Positions 1 through 7,705 of a DNA stretch of 64,000 nucleotides are shown here, piece by piece (within the stretch, counting starts at the first letter, position 1; the number at the start of each line of letters is the position of its first letter). The stretch is taken from contig JARYGU010000006.1 of NCBI GenBank assembly GCA_033795365.1, positions 1-64,000 of the forward strand, given 5' to 3'. The translations under genes and the position numbers were made by a program. The stretch comes from JARYGU01 sp033795365. Lineage in GTDB: Bacteria > Pseudomonadota > Alphaproteobacteria > Rhizobiales > Rhizobiaceae. The notes beneath the pieces were generated by a model. That model did no database searches. It was not told where the DNA came from and saw only the letters and a program-made list of their open reading frames with translations.

Positions 1-469
1 ACATGCGCCGCTTTCGCCAGAAACACAGCGTCCCGGTCCTGAACGCACTCAAGGCGTGGCTCGACGCGATCGCTCCAAAGGTCGTGCCCGACACCAAGCT
101 TGGCGATGCCGTCTCCTATACGCGCAATCAATGGGAATATCTGACCCGCTATACCGACGACGGTAGGATGCCGATTGATAACAATTTACTCGAGCGCGAC
201 ATTAGAATTTTTGCCACCGGCCGAAAATCGTGGTTGTTCAGCGACACCGTCGATGGAGCCAAGGCCAGCGCCGTCACCTATAGCCTGATGTTGACCTGTC
301 GCGCCTGTGGCGTCGAACCATTCGCGTGGTTGCGCCACGTCCTCACCGAACTGCCGCAGCGTCCCGACAACGCCGACATCGACGACCTGCTACCATTCAA
401 CTTCAAAAAGCAGCCTGCCTGACCGCCGGCTAAAGCCCACTTATAACGCGCAGCGAAATGCGCGCTTAC
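1..469 (+). mobile_element. Right end of an IS66-type insertion sequence
   Basis: The transposase stops at 422 and the sequence ending GCGCGCTTAC at 469 reads GTAAGCGC inwards, the usual terminal bases of IS66 elements. The left end is outside the window, so the inverted repeat and the 8-base target duplication could not be checked. Confidence 0.6.
3..422 (+). CDS. IS66 family transposase, C-terminal part (cut by window edge)
   Basis: This is the last 139 residues of an IS66-type (TnpC) DDE transposase; the rest lies outside the window, so the ATG at 3 need not be the start. The block with MPIDNNLLERDIR, followed by GRKSWLFSDTVDGAKA and a final SLMLTCRACGVEP segment, is the typical end of IS66 transposases including the IS66 C-terminal element. 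It lies just before a presumed IS end near 469. Family assignment is firm; completeness cannot be judged. Confidence 0.9.
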   Translation: MRRFRQKHSVPVLNALKAWLDAIAPKVVPDTKLGDAVSYTRNQWEYLTRYTDDGRMPIDNNLLERDIRIFATGRKSWLFSDTVDGAKASAVTYSLMLTCRACGVEPFAWLRHVLTELPQRPDNADIDDLLPFNFKKQPA

Positions 470-720
470 GGTAAACCGTAACCGGTGTCACACCCGCACC
501 TTGACGCCGCAGCCTATTTTTTGTGGTGAGCGGTTTCAGACTGAGACGTAATTGCAAAACTGAACTGTGTGAGCTACTTAGCGTCATCCACAAGGACCCG
601 GTGAAACTCCGGGTGGCTCTTCTGGCCGCCGATCCGCCAGACAACACAGCAACGCAACCTATTCCATTTTCGAGGACCGAGTTTCGCTCGGCCCGTTGCC
701 TCAACTGTGAAAAATCTCCC

Positions 721-2208
721 ATGCGAACTCTTTCAAACTACCGTCAGGAGTGGTTCTCCAACATCCGTGGCGACGTGCTTTCGGGTATCGTCGTCGCCCT
801 CGCGCTTATCCCGGAAGCGATAGGCTTCTCGGTTATTGCGGGCGTCGATCCGAAGGTCGGCCTCTATGCCTCCTTCGCAATCGCCTGCGTGGCGGCCTTT
901 GTGGGCGGTCGGCCGGGCATGATCTCTGCCGCCACGGCTGCGACCGCTGTCGTCATGATCTCGCTGGTCAAGGAGCACGGTCTTCAGTATCTGTTCGCCG
1001 CCACCATCCTGATGGGAATCATCCAGATCGTCGCGGGATGGCTCAGGCTCGGCCGCGTGATGCGATTCGTCTCCCGCTCGGTCATCACGGGCTTCGTCAA
1101 CGCACTTGCGATCCTGATCTTCATGGCCCAGTTGCCCGAACTTATCGGGGTTCCGACGCTCACCTACGTGATGATCGCTGGCGGCCTCGCTATCATCTAC
1201 CTCTTTCCATACGTGACCAAAGCTATCCCATCGCCGCTCGTGGCCATCGCGGTTCTGACAGCCATGGCGTGGTGGTTCGGCATGGACCTACGCACCGTGG
1301 GCGACCTCGGCGAGCTTCCGTCTTCGATCCCATTCCTGATGCTTCCGCAGGTTCCGTTGACATGGGAGACGCTGCAGATCATCTTCCCATACTCTGTGAC
1401 GCTCGCTGCCGTCGGCCTGCTGGAATCGCTGCTTACTGCGCAGATCGTCGACGACATGACGGACACGCCCAGCAACAAGAGTCAGGAATGCGTTGGACAG
1501 GGCGCGGGGAATATCGCCTCGGCACTGATCGGCGGCATGGGCGGATGCGCCATGATCGGACAGTCGGTGATCAACGTGACATCTGGTGGTCGAGGACGGC
1601 TTTCAACGTTGGTCGCGGGTGCTTTCCTACTGTTCCTGATTGTCGTCCTTAACGACCTCGTCCGGATCATCCCGATGGCCGCGCTTGTTGCGGTTATGAT
1701 TATGGTTTCCATTGGCACTTTCTCCTGGCGGTCGATCCTCGACCTGAGACGCCATCCGCTTCCGTCCTCCGTCGTCATGTTGGCAACGGTCATCACCGTG
1801 GTTGCAACGCATGATTTGGCCAAAGGCGTAATCGTTGGCGTCTTGCTCTCCGGCATCTTTTTTGCTGGTAAGGTAGCCCGTCTGTTCAGGGTCACGCGCG
1901 TGGAGGATGCCGAACAAAACAGCGTCACCTATGCAGTGGTGGGGCAGGTCTTCTTTGCGTCGGCGGAAGCCTTTATCCATGCGTTCGACTTCACGGATAA
2001 GGATAAGCGGATCATCATCGATCTGACAAAAGCCCATCTCTGGGACATCACCGCAATTGGCGCGTTGGATAAGATCGTATTGAAGTTCCGTCGGTCGGGC
2101 GACGAGGTCGAAGTTCTCGGCTTCAACGAAGCGAGTGCTGATATGGTTGACCGCTTCGCGCTGCACGACAAGGATGAGCGGCTTGCGGCAAGCGCCTCAC
2201 TGCATTGA
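721..2208 (+). CDS. SulP family inorganic anion transporter
   Basis: A 495-residue membrane permease that would carry sulfate, bicarbonate or a similar anion across the inner membrane. The N-terminal segment GDVLSGIVVALALIPEAIGF and following PKVGLYASF are the SulP signature, followed by about ten hydrophobic helices. The C-terminal ~100 residues, with YAVVGQVFFASAEAFIHAF, form a STAS domain. The frame is open from 523, but the ATG at 721 begins at the conserved start of the family. It is flanked by IS66 sequences on both sides, so it is probable cargo of the island. The substrate cannot be read from sequence. Confidence 0.88.
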   Translation: MRTLSNYRQEWFSNIRGDVLSGIVVALALIPEAIGFSVIAGVDPKVGLYASFAIACVAAFVGGRPGMISAATAATAVVMISLVKEHGLQYLFAATILMGIIQIVAGWLRLGRVMRFVSRSVITGFVNALAILIFMAQLPELIGVPTLTYVMIAGGLAIIYLFPYVTKAIPSPLVAIAVLTAMAWWFGMDLRTVGDLGELPSSIPFLMLPQVPLTWETLQIIFPYSVTLAAVGLLESLLTAQIVDDMTDTPSNKSQECVGQGAGNIASALIGGMGGCAMIGQSVINVTSGGRGRLSTLVAGAFLLFLIVVLNDLVRIIPMAALVAVMIMVSIGTFSWRSILDLRRHPLPSSVVMLATVITVVATHDLAKGVIVGVLLSGIFFAGKVARLFRVTRVEDAEQNSVTYAVVGQVFFASAEAFIHAFDFTDKDKRIIIDLTKAHLWDITAIGALDKIVLKFRRSGDEVEVLGFNEASADMVDRFALHDKDERLAASASLH

Positions 2209-2249
2209 ACAACGGGGCTGCGTACATTCGTGCGCAGCCATCTGCTCCA

Positions 2250-2752
2250 CTACTGTTGCCTGTTGGTCCGCTCCCAGGGCGAATTATTCCAAGGCAAAAG
2301 CTCATGAATCTGGCCGTGCTTGTGGCCGTTGACGATAGCGGTGAGCGTTGCTGTCAGATAGGCTGATCAACAGCATTGAGCTTGCATGTCTCGATGAGCG
2401 AGGCGATGGTGGCCCAGTTCTCGGCTCCGGCATCATGACCAGCAAAGAGTGCGTTCTTCCGATTGAGGGCAATCGGCCTGATGGTCCGCTCGACACTGTT
2501 GTTGTCGATCTCGATGCGTCCGTCGGTCAGGAAGAGCTCCAGACCATCCCAGTACTTGGCGATGTAGGCCAATGCCTCGCCGAGCGGCGACTTCGTTGCG
2601 ACGCGGGCGCGGTGATGGACGAGCCAGGTCTGCAGTTCTGCCACACGCGGCGCTGACCGCTCTTGCCGTCCAGCGAGACGAGCCAGCGGATCAGGCTTCC
2701 TGGTTGTGAGAAACTCCAATGAGGTCTCCATGGAGAAACTCCCGTTCTTCAT
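2250..2752 (-). pseudogene. IS66 transposase remnant, frameshifted
   Basis: The minus strand encodes the C-terminal part of a second, different IS66 transposase (DGRIEIDNNSVERTIRPIAL, then NWATIASLIETCKLN). The frame breaks after CKLNAVD near 2360. Shifting by one base restores the expected ending, AYLTATLTAIVNGH ... HELLPW, with a stop at 2250. The N-terminal two thirds of the protein is absent. It is an inactive relic that converges on the SulP gene. Confidence 0.8.
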
Positions 2753-2774
2753 CCATGGAAATCTCGATCACAGA

Positions 2775-3077
2775 CTAGGCGGCGAAGGACAATGTGGGGG
2801 GAGAACAACGGTTACGGTAAACCTCGCCGGAAACCTTACCTGCGGCCGCGATGAGAACGCTATCAGGGTGATGAACATATCGCTGCGTCACGTTATCGGC
2901 CGCATGACCGAGCAGCGCAGAGACGGTGATTTCCGTGAAGCCCAGACCGCCGGCCGCGCTGGCATAAGAATGCCGGGGGCTATGCGAGGTGACGCCACTA
3001 ACCAGCGAGGTCACTCTCGCCGTGAACCATGTGGTACCACAGCATGGCTTTCGACCATCTGCGAAGCCGTGCGACAA
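2775..3077 (-). pseudogene. Tyrosine recombinase C-terminal fragment
   Basis: About 100 codons matching only the catalytic C-terminus of a phage-type integrase: HSPRHSYASAA (His-x-x-Arg box), LLGHA (second His) and TQRYVHHPD (nucleophile Tyr). The core-binding domain and first catalytic Arg are missing. It is unrelated in detail to either complete integrase in the window, so it marks an older insertion in the island. Confidence 0.65.
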
Positions 3078-3417
3078 GGAGCGCCGCTCTACACCAGAGG
3101 ACCCTAATATGTCCGCGATTTCGCATTCACATCGACCGTTTTTCGAGTCAGTCTTTATCCAAAGCGAAAGAATCTACATCGTCAGGCGCGTTGGAGGCGA
3201 GGACGAAAGAGACGACAGCGAAGAAATGCAATGTGTCTCGTGCAATAGGCCGCCGAGCAAGCCTACCATCCGTCGGATCCTAGCCGCACACCATCGAGCT
3301 GGCGCTCTTCCTGGCGCTCCAGGCCGCTCAGTCATCCGGCAACAGCCGTTGAATCGCCATTGGAACAAGTTCACGAGGCGACCATAGGCAACCGTCCGGT
3401 GACAACAGGAAAGGGGA
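3078..3417. other. Noncoding stretch of the left island
   Basis: Short open frames exist on both strands, but none has a convincing ribosome site or a recognisable product. Nothing else is visible here. Confidence 0.4.
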
Positions 3418-3672
3418 ATGATGCCAAAACTATCCGATGCACACTCCTATCCTCCTCGCGGCATGTCGCGCGAGGAAGCCGCACGATACGTCGGCGTCGG
3501 CACCACAAAGTTTGACGAAATGGTTGCCGACCGCCGGATGCCGAAGCCGCGGAAGATTGACGGTCGGGTGGTTTGGGACCGGATCGCACTCGACGCGGCA
3601 TTCTCTGATCTGCCCTCCGGCGGAGGAAACGTGATCGACGAGCTCTTGTCTGGCTGCAGGCTTCATGGCTAA
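3418..3672 (+). CDS. AlpA/MerR-like helix-turn-helix, probable excisionase
   Basis: An 84-residue basic protein. MSREEAARYVGVGTTKFDEM is a winged helix-turn-helix of the AlpA/excisionase class, followed by DRRMPKPRKIDGRVVWD, the usual hairpin wing. It lies nine bases before the integrase gene, which fits a recombination directionality factor. The run AAGGGG just before the doubled ATG is the ribosome site; the second ATG (3421) has better spacing. Confidence 0.65.
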   Translation: MMPKLSDAHSYPPRGMSREEAARYVGVGTTKFDEMVADRRMPKPRKIDGRVVWDRIALDAAFSDLPSGGGNVIDELLSGCRLHG

Positions 3673-3681
3673 CAATGGCAC

Positions 3682-4770
3682 ATGGAAGGCGAGAAGCGAC
3701 CTTATCTCTCTCAGTTTCAGGACCGCCACGGGAGAACCCGTTGGCGGTACCGTCGTGGAAAATTGACGATCTCACTGAAGGGCAAGCCGGGCGACCCTGA
3801 GTTCGAGGAAGCGTATAAGGCCGCGGTTGAAGGAAGAAAACCAAGGAAAGCTGCGGTCATAAAAATGCCGGGGGCAGCCCTCCCCGGCACGTTTCGAGCG
3901 GCCTGGACGAAAGTAAAAACCACACCTGATTGGCTGGCACACGATCCACAAACCCAACTGAAAAATATCCGCCTGGCAGAAGAATTTCTCGAGCTCAAGG
4001 TGGTGGACGATCAGCCTATCCTTTGGGGCGACATCCCCATGAAGGATTTCAAGCGCCGCCACGCAAAGGATATTCTTGCCAGATTCCACACTACGCCGCA
4101 CAAGGCCAAACACCTCCTCGTCGCCATTCGCAAAATGATCAACGTCGCTCTCGATGAGGAGTGGATCGAAACCGACCCGACATGGAAACTGAGTTATAGG
4201 CCTGAATACAAGGGCTGGCGCGCGTGGACCGACACAGAGAGAGATATGTTCGAACAACGCTGGGCGATCGGAACCACGCCACGAACGACCTACACGCTCG
4301 CGCTGTGGCTTGGAACCCGCCGTTCGGATGTCGCTCGCTTGAAATGGGAGTGGTTCGATTTCAAAAAAGGGACCGTCACGTTGGTGACGAAGAAGGGCGA
4401 GAGATCACTCGTCCTCCCGATCACGCCAATGTTGCGAGAGGCTCTGACGCCGCTCCCTCGCGGGAGAGAAACGGTCTTGCTCACTCAGTATGGGAAGCCG
4501 TTCTCGGAGAAATCACTGACGGGCAGAATGGCTGATTGGACCAATAGCGCCGGCTTGCCGAAAGGCTGCACGCTGCACGGATTAAGAAAAACCCTGGGGA
4601 AAATGCTGGCCGAGACTGGGGCGACCACCCGCCAGCTTATGGAGACTCTTGGGCACGACGATATCGAACATGCCGAACTCTATAGCCGGGAGGCCGAGCA
4701 ACAGCGACTCGCACGCGACGCGATGACCCGCCTCACCAGGAAGATTCAGCCGAAAAGGCCACGTGGCTAA
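3682..4770 (+). CDS. Tyrosine-type site-specific integrase (element 1)
   Basis: A 362-residue phage/island integrase. The SAM-like core-binding domain covers residues ~60-160. The catalytic set is complete: Arg in LGTRRSDVARLKW, Lys in VTKKGERS, HGLRK, GHDD and the nucleophile Tyr ~334 in ELYSRE. It ends 58 bases before the att core at 4828, the same geometry as the prophage integrase. It is only distantly similar to that second integrase, so the pair is not a duplication. Confidence 0.88.
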   Translation: MEGEKRPYLSQFQDRHGRTRWRYRRGKLTISLKGKPGDPEFEEAYKAAVEGRKPRKAAVIKMPGAALPGTFRAAWTKVKTTPDWLAHDPQTQLKNIRLAEEFLELKVVDDQPILWGDIPMKDFKRRHAKDILARFHTTPHKAKHLLVAIRKMINVALDEEWIETDPTWKLSYRPEYKGWRAWTDTERDMFEQRWAIGTTPRTTYTLALWLGTRRSDVARLKWEWFDFKKGTVTLVTKKGERSLVLPITPMLREALTPLPRGRETVLLTQYGKPFSEKSLTGRMADWTNSAGLPKGCTLHGLRKTLGKMLAETGATTRQLMETLGHDDIEHAELYSREAEQQRLARDAMTRLTRKIQPKRPRG

Positions 4771-4827
4771 CCTATTGTCTAACCACGTTGGATAACCGAT
4801 TTGTAAGGCATTGGATTCAAAGAAATT

Positions 4828-4842
4828 TGGTGGGCCCGGAGG
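4828..4842. repeat. Left copy of att core (tRNA-Ile2 3' end)
   Basis: TGGTGGGCCCGGAGG occurs here and at 47554-47568, where it is the 3' end of tRNA-Ile2 including CCA. The copies diverge at the next base. Direct repeats of a tRNA 3' end bounding an integrase-bearing region define the prophage ends. Confidence 0.85.
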
Positions 4843-4963
4843 CGATCAAACGTTTGTTCTTAATCAATGCGTTAGCCTAAAAATACCCCTCCAATAGCCC
4901 ATTGTTTTTATTATCGTCCCTGTTTCGCTCCCCTCCCACTTGGGGCCTCGACGTTCCGCCCGA

Positions 4964-5245
4964 TTAGCCTGGAAGATTGAACCCGCCCTTTAGGGCAAAC
5001 CCGACCGCCCCTAGAATAATGCCGCCGATGATGGTCCTGCCGATCCATTTGAGCGTTCCGCCAAGGTCATCGATCTTCTTGTCGAGTCCCGCAATCTGCG
5101 CGATGACATTGTTGAACTGCTCATCCTTGCGAGCTGTTAGAATGTCCATCTGAGCTTTCCATTGCTCCAGCATGGTCATCTTCTGCTCTGAGACGATGGC
5201 TTTCTGCTCAAGGGCCACTACGCGCCCTCTAAGATCGGTTTCCAT
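4964..5245 (-). CDS. XhlA-like small membrane protein, possible holin
   Basis: A 93-residue protein with a heptad-like stretch (residues ~5-60) and one C-terminal membrane segment, WIGRTIIGGIILGAVGFALK. This is the architecture of hemolysin XhlA-type phage lysis proteins. The ATG at 5245 follows AGGA at suitable spacing; the open frame upstream has none. It is the last gene of the late operon, downstream of the spanins, supporting a lysis role. Holin activity is inferred. Confidence 0.6.
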   Translation of the reverse strand: METDLRGRVVALEQKAIVSEQKMTMLEQWKAQMDILTARKDEQFNNVIAQIAGLDKKIDDLGGTLKWIGRTIIGGIILGAVGFALKGGFNLPG

Positions 5246-5312
5246 GTCATCTATCCTGTTGGTCAATGTCCCGGCCCCTATGCAATGCTTATGCGCTGTT
5301 GAAGGTTCATGA

Positions 5313-5525
5313 TTATTTCCGGCACGATGCCTGCGTTTGGCATGTGCGGTTGTGGGCAGCGACCTGACGCGCGAAAGGTAGATCATTTGCCACGATATAG
5401 GCCCGCGTGCCTGCGGAAGGTGTTAGGGCTTCGAAACCTGCCCCGTCAGTTACAGGTGCCGTCTTCGAACACGCCGCCAAGCTCGACGCAGAGCCGGCCA
5501 GCATCAAGAGCATTAACATCCGCAT
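5313..5525 (-). CDS. Rz1-like o-spanin lipoprotein
   Basis: A 70-residue lipoprotein: a signal peptide ending in the lipobox LAAC (Cys ~19), then a short periplasmic tail rich in Ala and Thr. It starts within the 3' end of the upstream spanin gene in another frame, the classic nested Rz/Rz1 layout. The pair would fuse inner and outer membranes at lysis. Assignment rests on position, lipobox and nesting rather than residue similarity. Confidence 0.65.
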   Translation of the reverse strand: MRMLMLLMLAGSASSLAACSKTAPVTDGAGFEALTPSAGTRAYIVANDLPFARQVAAHNRTCQTQASCRK

Positions 5526-5715
5526 TGGTGCGGCTCCTTTCCTGTAGAAGCTCCATGGAGCGCTTGACGGATTCGGCGCGGGCTTCCGCCGCCGCGTCCT
5601 CGCGCGCCTGCGGAAGCCAGATGAATTGATTCAGGCCGGCGAGGATCGTCCACGCCAGCCCGAAGCCTATGAGGGCCCCGAGCACGCGGTCCCAATTGAG
5701 GAGAAAGCCGAACAT
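5446..5715 (-). CDS. Rz-like i-spanin
   Basis: An 89-residue type II membrane protein with an N-terminal membrane segment (residues ~8-30, LGALIGFGLAWTILAG) and a charged helical region (REDAAAEARAESVKRSMELL). The start overlaps the endolysin stop (TGATG); a GTG three bases upstream is an alternative. The C-terminus has two cysteines. It is paired with the nested lipoprotein gene. Confidence 0.65.
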   Translation of the reverse strand: MFGFLLNWDRVLGALIGFGLAWTILAGLNQFIWLPQAREDAAAEARAESVKRSMELLQERSRTNADVNALDAGRLCVELGGVFEDGTCN

Positions 5716-6659
5716 CACCCGATCTCCGCTTCAAGCTCGCGAACAGCTTTTGCCAGATCGAACCGACGCTTGATGCCGTAGATGGCAAACCCCACAACGA
5801 CGACGCTCAGGAACAGTTGCACGCGCCAATCGAGACCGCCGAAGAAGGTTCCGACTGCCGTTGCCATGGAACCGATACCGGTGAAGAGCCATGTCAGCGT
5901 GGTCTTTGACTTGGCCGGCGACTGCTTCAGTTCTCCGGGATCAGCCACGACGGGCTTTTCAATGACAACTGGCACCTCGATAGGAACGGGCTTCTCGATA
6001 ACGACGGGCTCGGGCGCCGGTTCGACCTTCACGCCATATCCAGCCGCGACCAGTGCCGTTTCGAACGCCTTGGCATAGGTCTCGATCTTCTTGCCGTTCA
6101 CCGCCGTATCGCCGTTCACGATGGCGCGGGAGGCATAATATTTGAAGCCGGGAACGGGCGGGTTCGTGGTGACAAGATAGTCGTAATCGGATAGCTTCTT
6201 GCCGGTGAAGCTGCCGCGCTCCATGCCGTCGAACATAACGCGGACGGAAGTCTTCAGATCGAGCGCCGATTCCTTCGTGACGCCCATCTTGTCGTAATTG
6301 ACCTTGTGGGTTAGCTGGATCAATCCACGGCCAAAATATCCCGAGCGCCAGTACGGCGTCTTCACCCACGGAAGCTGCCCCTTGGCGAAGGCCGTATCGA
6401 GGCGCTTGATAACCGTCGCGTCGGAAGGGTTCCGGTCCTTGCTGCTGGCATAGACCGTTTCCTTGACCGGCTGCATCTGACCTCCGGTCTCGTGGTAGGC
6501 CTGCGCCAGGATCGCCGCGAGGTGGAACGGAGGAGTACCCCGGCGCTCTGCCTCGTCAAGGATGGCTTCGCAGCCTTGAACTTGTGGGCTTGATAGGCTC
6601 GTTCCGAAGACTCCAGACGTGCGGGAGCGCACGCTGGCGAAAAACGCTGCGCGGTTCAT
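5715..6659 (-). CDS. Endolysin, GH19 chitinase-like, membrane-anchored
   Basis: A 314-residue muralytic enzyme. Residues ~25-210 match glycoside hydrolase family 19 phage endolysins: AQAYHETGGQ carries the catalytic Glu, and YFGRGLIQLTHKVNYDKM the substrate-groove region. A proline/valine-rich linker (~215-250) leads to two C-terminal hydrophobic segments (LTWLFTGIGSMATAVGTFFG and VQLFLSVVVVGFAIYGI), so it is probably membrane-tethered. It heads the lysis cassette. The N-terminus MNRAAFFASVR recurs in a remnant at 7570-7605. Confidence 0.8.
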   Translation of the reverse strand: MNRAAFFASVRSRTSGVFGTSLSSPQVQGCEAILDEAERRGTPPFHLAAILAQAYHETGGQMQPVKETVYASSKDRNPSDATVIKRLDTAFAKGQLPWVKTPYWRSGYFGRGLIQLTHKVNYDKMGVTKESALDLKTSVRVMFDGMERGSFTGKKLSDYDYLVTTNPPVPGFKYYASRAIVNGDTAVNGKKIETYAKAFETALVAAGYGVKVEPAPEPVVIEKPVPIEVPVVIEKPVVADPGELKQSPAKSKTTLTWLFTGIGSMATAVGTFFGGLDWRVQLFLSVVVVGFAIYGIKRRFDLAKAVRELEAEIG

Positions 6660-6737
6660 TGTTGCTTCCTTGGGTGTTGATAATTAGATGTCGCGGGAAC
6701 AGATGGTGCGACAAGACGTTCATTGACTGTTAACCCG

Positions 6738-6756
6738 ACCTATCATAATGATAGGT
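6738..6756. promoter_or_regulatory. Operator palindrome of the toxin-antitoxin-like pair
   Basis: ACCTATCATAATGATAGGT is a perfect 9+1+9 inverted repeat lying two bases before the ATG at 6759. A TTGACT at 6723-6728 and TAATGA 17 bases later make a sigma70-like promoter that the palindrome covers. Such autoregulatory sites are typical of HTH antitoxins. Confidence 0.6.
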
Positions 6757-6758
6757 GC

Positions 6759-7061
6759 ATGGCAGAGATCGTCCCGCTAAAGCTTGGTGCTCCCCAAGCG
6801 CTTCGAATGATCCGAGAACTTGCGCAGGATTCGGACAAGATTGTCGTGATCCAGCATGCAAGGTCTAGACAGAAGCAGCGGAGGATTTCCCGCCGGCAGA
6901 TCGAGCTATGCGTTCAGAAGGGCATCATCTGTGAAGGCCCATTCATGAACCAGCACGGTCACTGGCAAGTAAGCTTGGAGCGCAGAGCTGCGGGCGAAGA
7001 GATTACATGCGCGGTAGCGATAGAATGGGCCAGCCGGCTTATTGTCGTCACCGTGTTTTAG
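6759..7061 (+). CDS. DUF4258 protein, putative toxin
   Basis: A 100-residue protein. The block IQHARSRQKQRRISRRQIELC, with GPFMNQHGHWQVSLER and a hydrophobic end LIVVTVF, has the layout of DUF4258 proteins, which are often partners of HTH antitoxins and related in fold to RelE/MqsR nucleases. The ATG at 6759 is preferred over the earlier frame start because it follows the operator directly. It is encoded against the late operon and beside an HTH gene. Toxicity is inferred. Confidence 0.6.
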   Translation: MAEIVPLKLGAPQALRMIRELAQDSDKIVVIQHARSRQKQRRISRRQIELCVQKGIICEGPFMNQHGHWQVSLERRAAGEEITCAVAIEWASRLIVVTVF

Positions 7062-7075
7062 AAAGGGCAATAGAG

Positions 7076-7534
7076 ATGGCTTACCACTACACCGATAGCG
7101 GTCTCGACAACGTATGGCTCGAGAACGGCTATACCATACACAAAACACCATACGGCGAAGGCGTATCGATCCAAGACACCGAAGGACTCCACAAGGCCAT
7201 CGGCGAATGGATAATTGACCAGCCGAAGCCACTCAACGGGGCCGAACTGCGCTTCATCCGCCTAGAGATGGAACTCACTCAGCGCGATCTCGCTGGGATA
7301 TTGGGCGCTGACGAACAAGCTGTGCGCCGATGGGAAAAGCAACGCAACAAGCCCATCAACGGCCCAACCGATCGCCTGTTGCGCGCCCTCTATGCTGAAT
7401 ACATGAAGGGTGACGGGTCTCTTCGAGAAATGGTAGATCGGCTTGCCGCCCTCAATGTCGTGGAGAAAGCCGAGGTTCGGTTCTGCGAAACGGATAGAGG
7501 ATGGCTCCCAAAGGAATGCGCTCAAGCAGCATAA
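7076..7534 (+). CDS. HTH-domain protein, putative antitoxin (MqsA/HigA-like)
   Basis: A 152-residue protein whose middle (residues ~55-110) is an XRE-type helix-turn-helix: GAELRFIRLEMELTQRDLAG, then ILGADEQAVRRWEKQRNKP. The first 50 residues are a separate small domain that could bind the partner. The ATG at 7076 follows GAAAGGG. It lies 15 bases after the DUF4258 gene and is followed by a terminator, so the two form a compact unit. It probably represses the palindromic promoter at 6738. Confidence 0.65.
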   Translation: MAYHYTDSGLDNVWLENGYTIHKTPYGEGVSIQDTEGLHKAIGEWIIDQPKPLNGAELRFIRLEMELTQRDLAGILGADEQAVRRWEKQRNKPINGPTDRLLRALYAEYMKGDGSLREMVDRLAALNVVEKAEVRFCETDRGWLPKECAQAA

Positions 7535-7542
7535 CAAACGAC

Positions 7543-7572
7543 AACCCGAGGCACCCCCTCGGGTTTTTCTTT
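7543..7572 (+). terminator. Rho-independent terminator of the TA-like unit
   Basis: AACCCGAGG and CCTCGGGTT form a nine-pair stem followed by TTTCTTT. It sits nine bases after the HTH gene stop. Confidence 0.8.
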
Positions 7573-7605
7573 GCGAGCCGACGCATAGAATGCGGAGCGG
7601 TTCAT
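7570..7605 (-). pseudogene. Relic of an endolysin gene start
   Basis: Minus-strand codons from the ATG at 7605 read MNRSAFYASARK, eight of twelve identical to the endolysin N-terminus (MNRAAFFASVRS), and follow AAGGAAACACC. The frame then runs into the terminator. It marks where the cassette at 6660-7572 entered at an endolysin start. Confidence 0.6.
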
Positions 7606-7705
7606 GGTGTTTCCTTTTGATTGCGAGTGCGTCTTACGGCAGCGCTAAGCTAGCTTGCCTTTCGCTCTTGTTTCGGTAGATTTCGCCCTGGTAGAGGGGA
7701 TGGAA

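Larger units (their letters stand above)
3418..4842 (+). mobile_element. att-proximal end of a second integrative element
   Basis: An excisionase-like gene, a complete tyrosine integrase and a 15-base copy of the tRNA-Ile2 3' end lie in the same order and orientation as at the prophage right end (46254-47568). This looks like the integrase end of another element inserted at the same tRNA; its far end is not identified and may lie to the left of the window. Confidence 0.55.

Noticed and set aside
523..720. N-terminal extension of the SulP protein from 523
   Set aside because: The added residues match no SulP protein and overlap the region next to the IS66 end; the ATG at 721 fits the family start.
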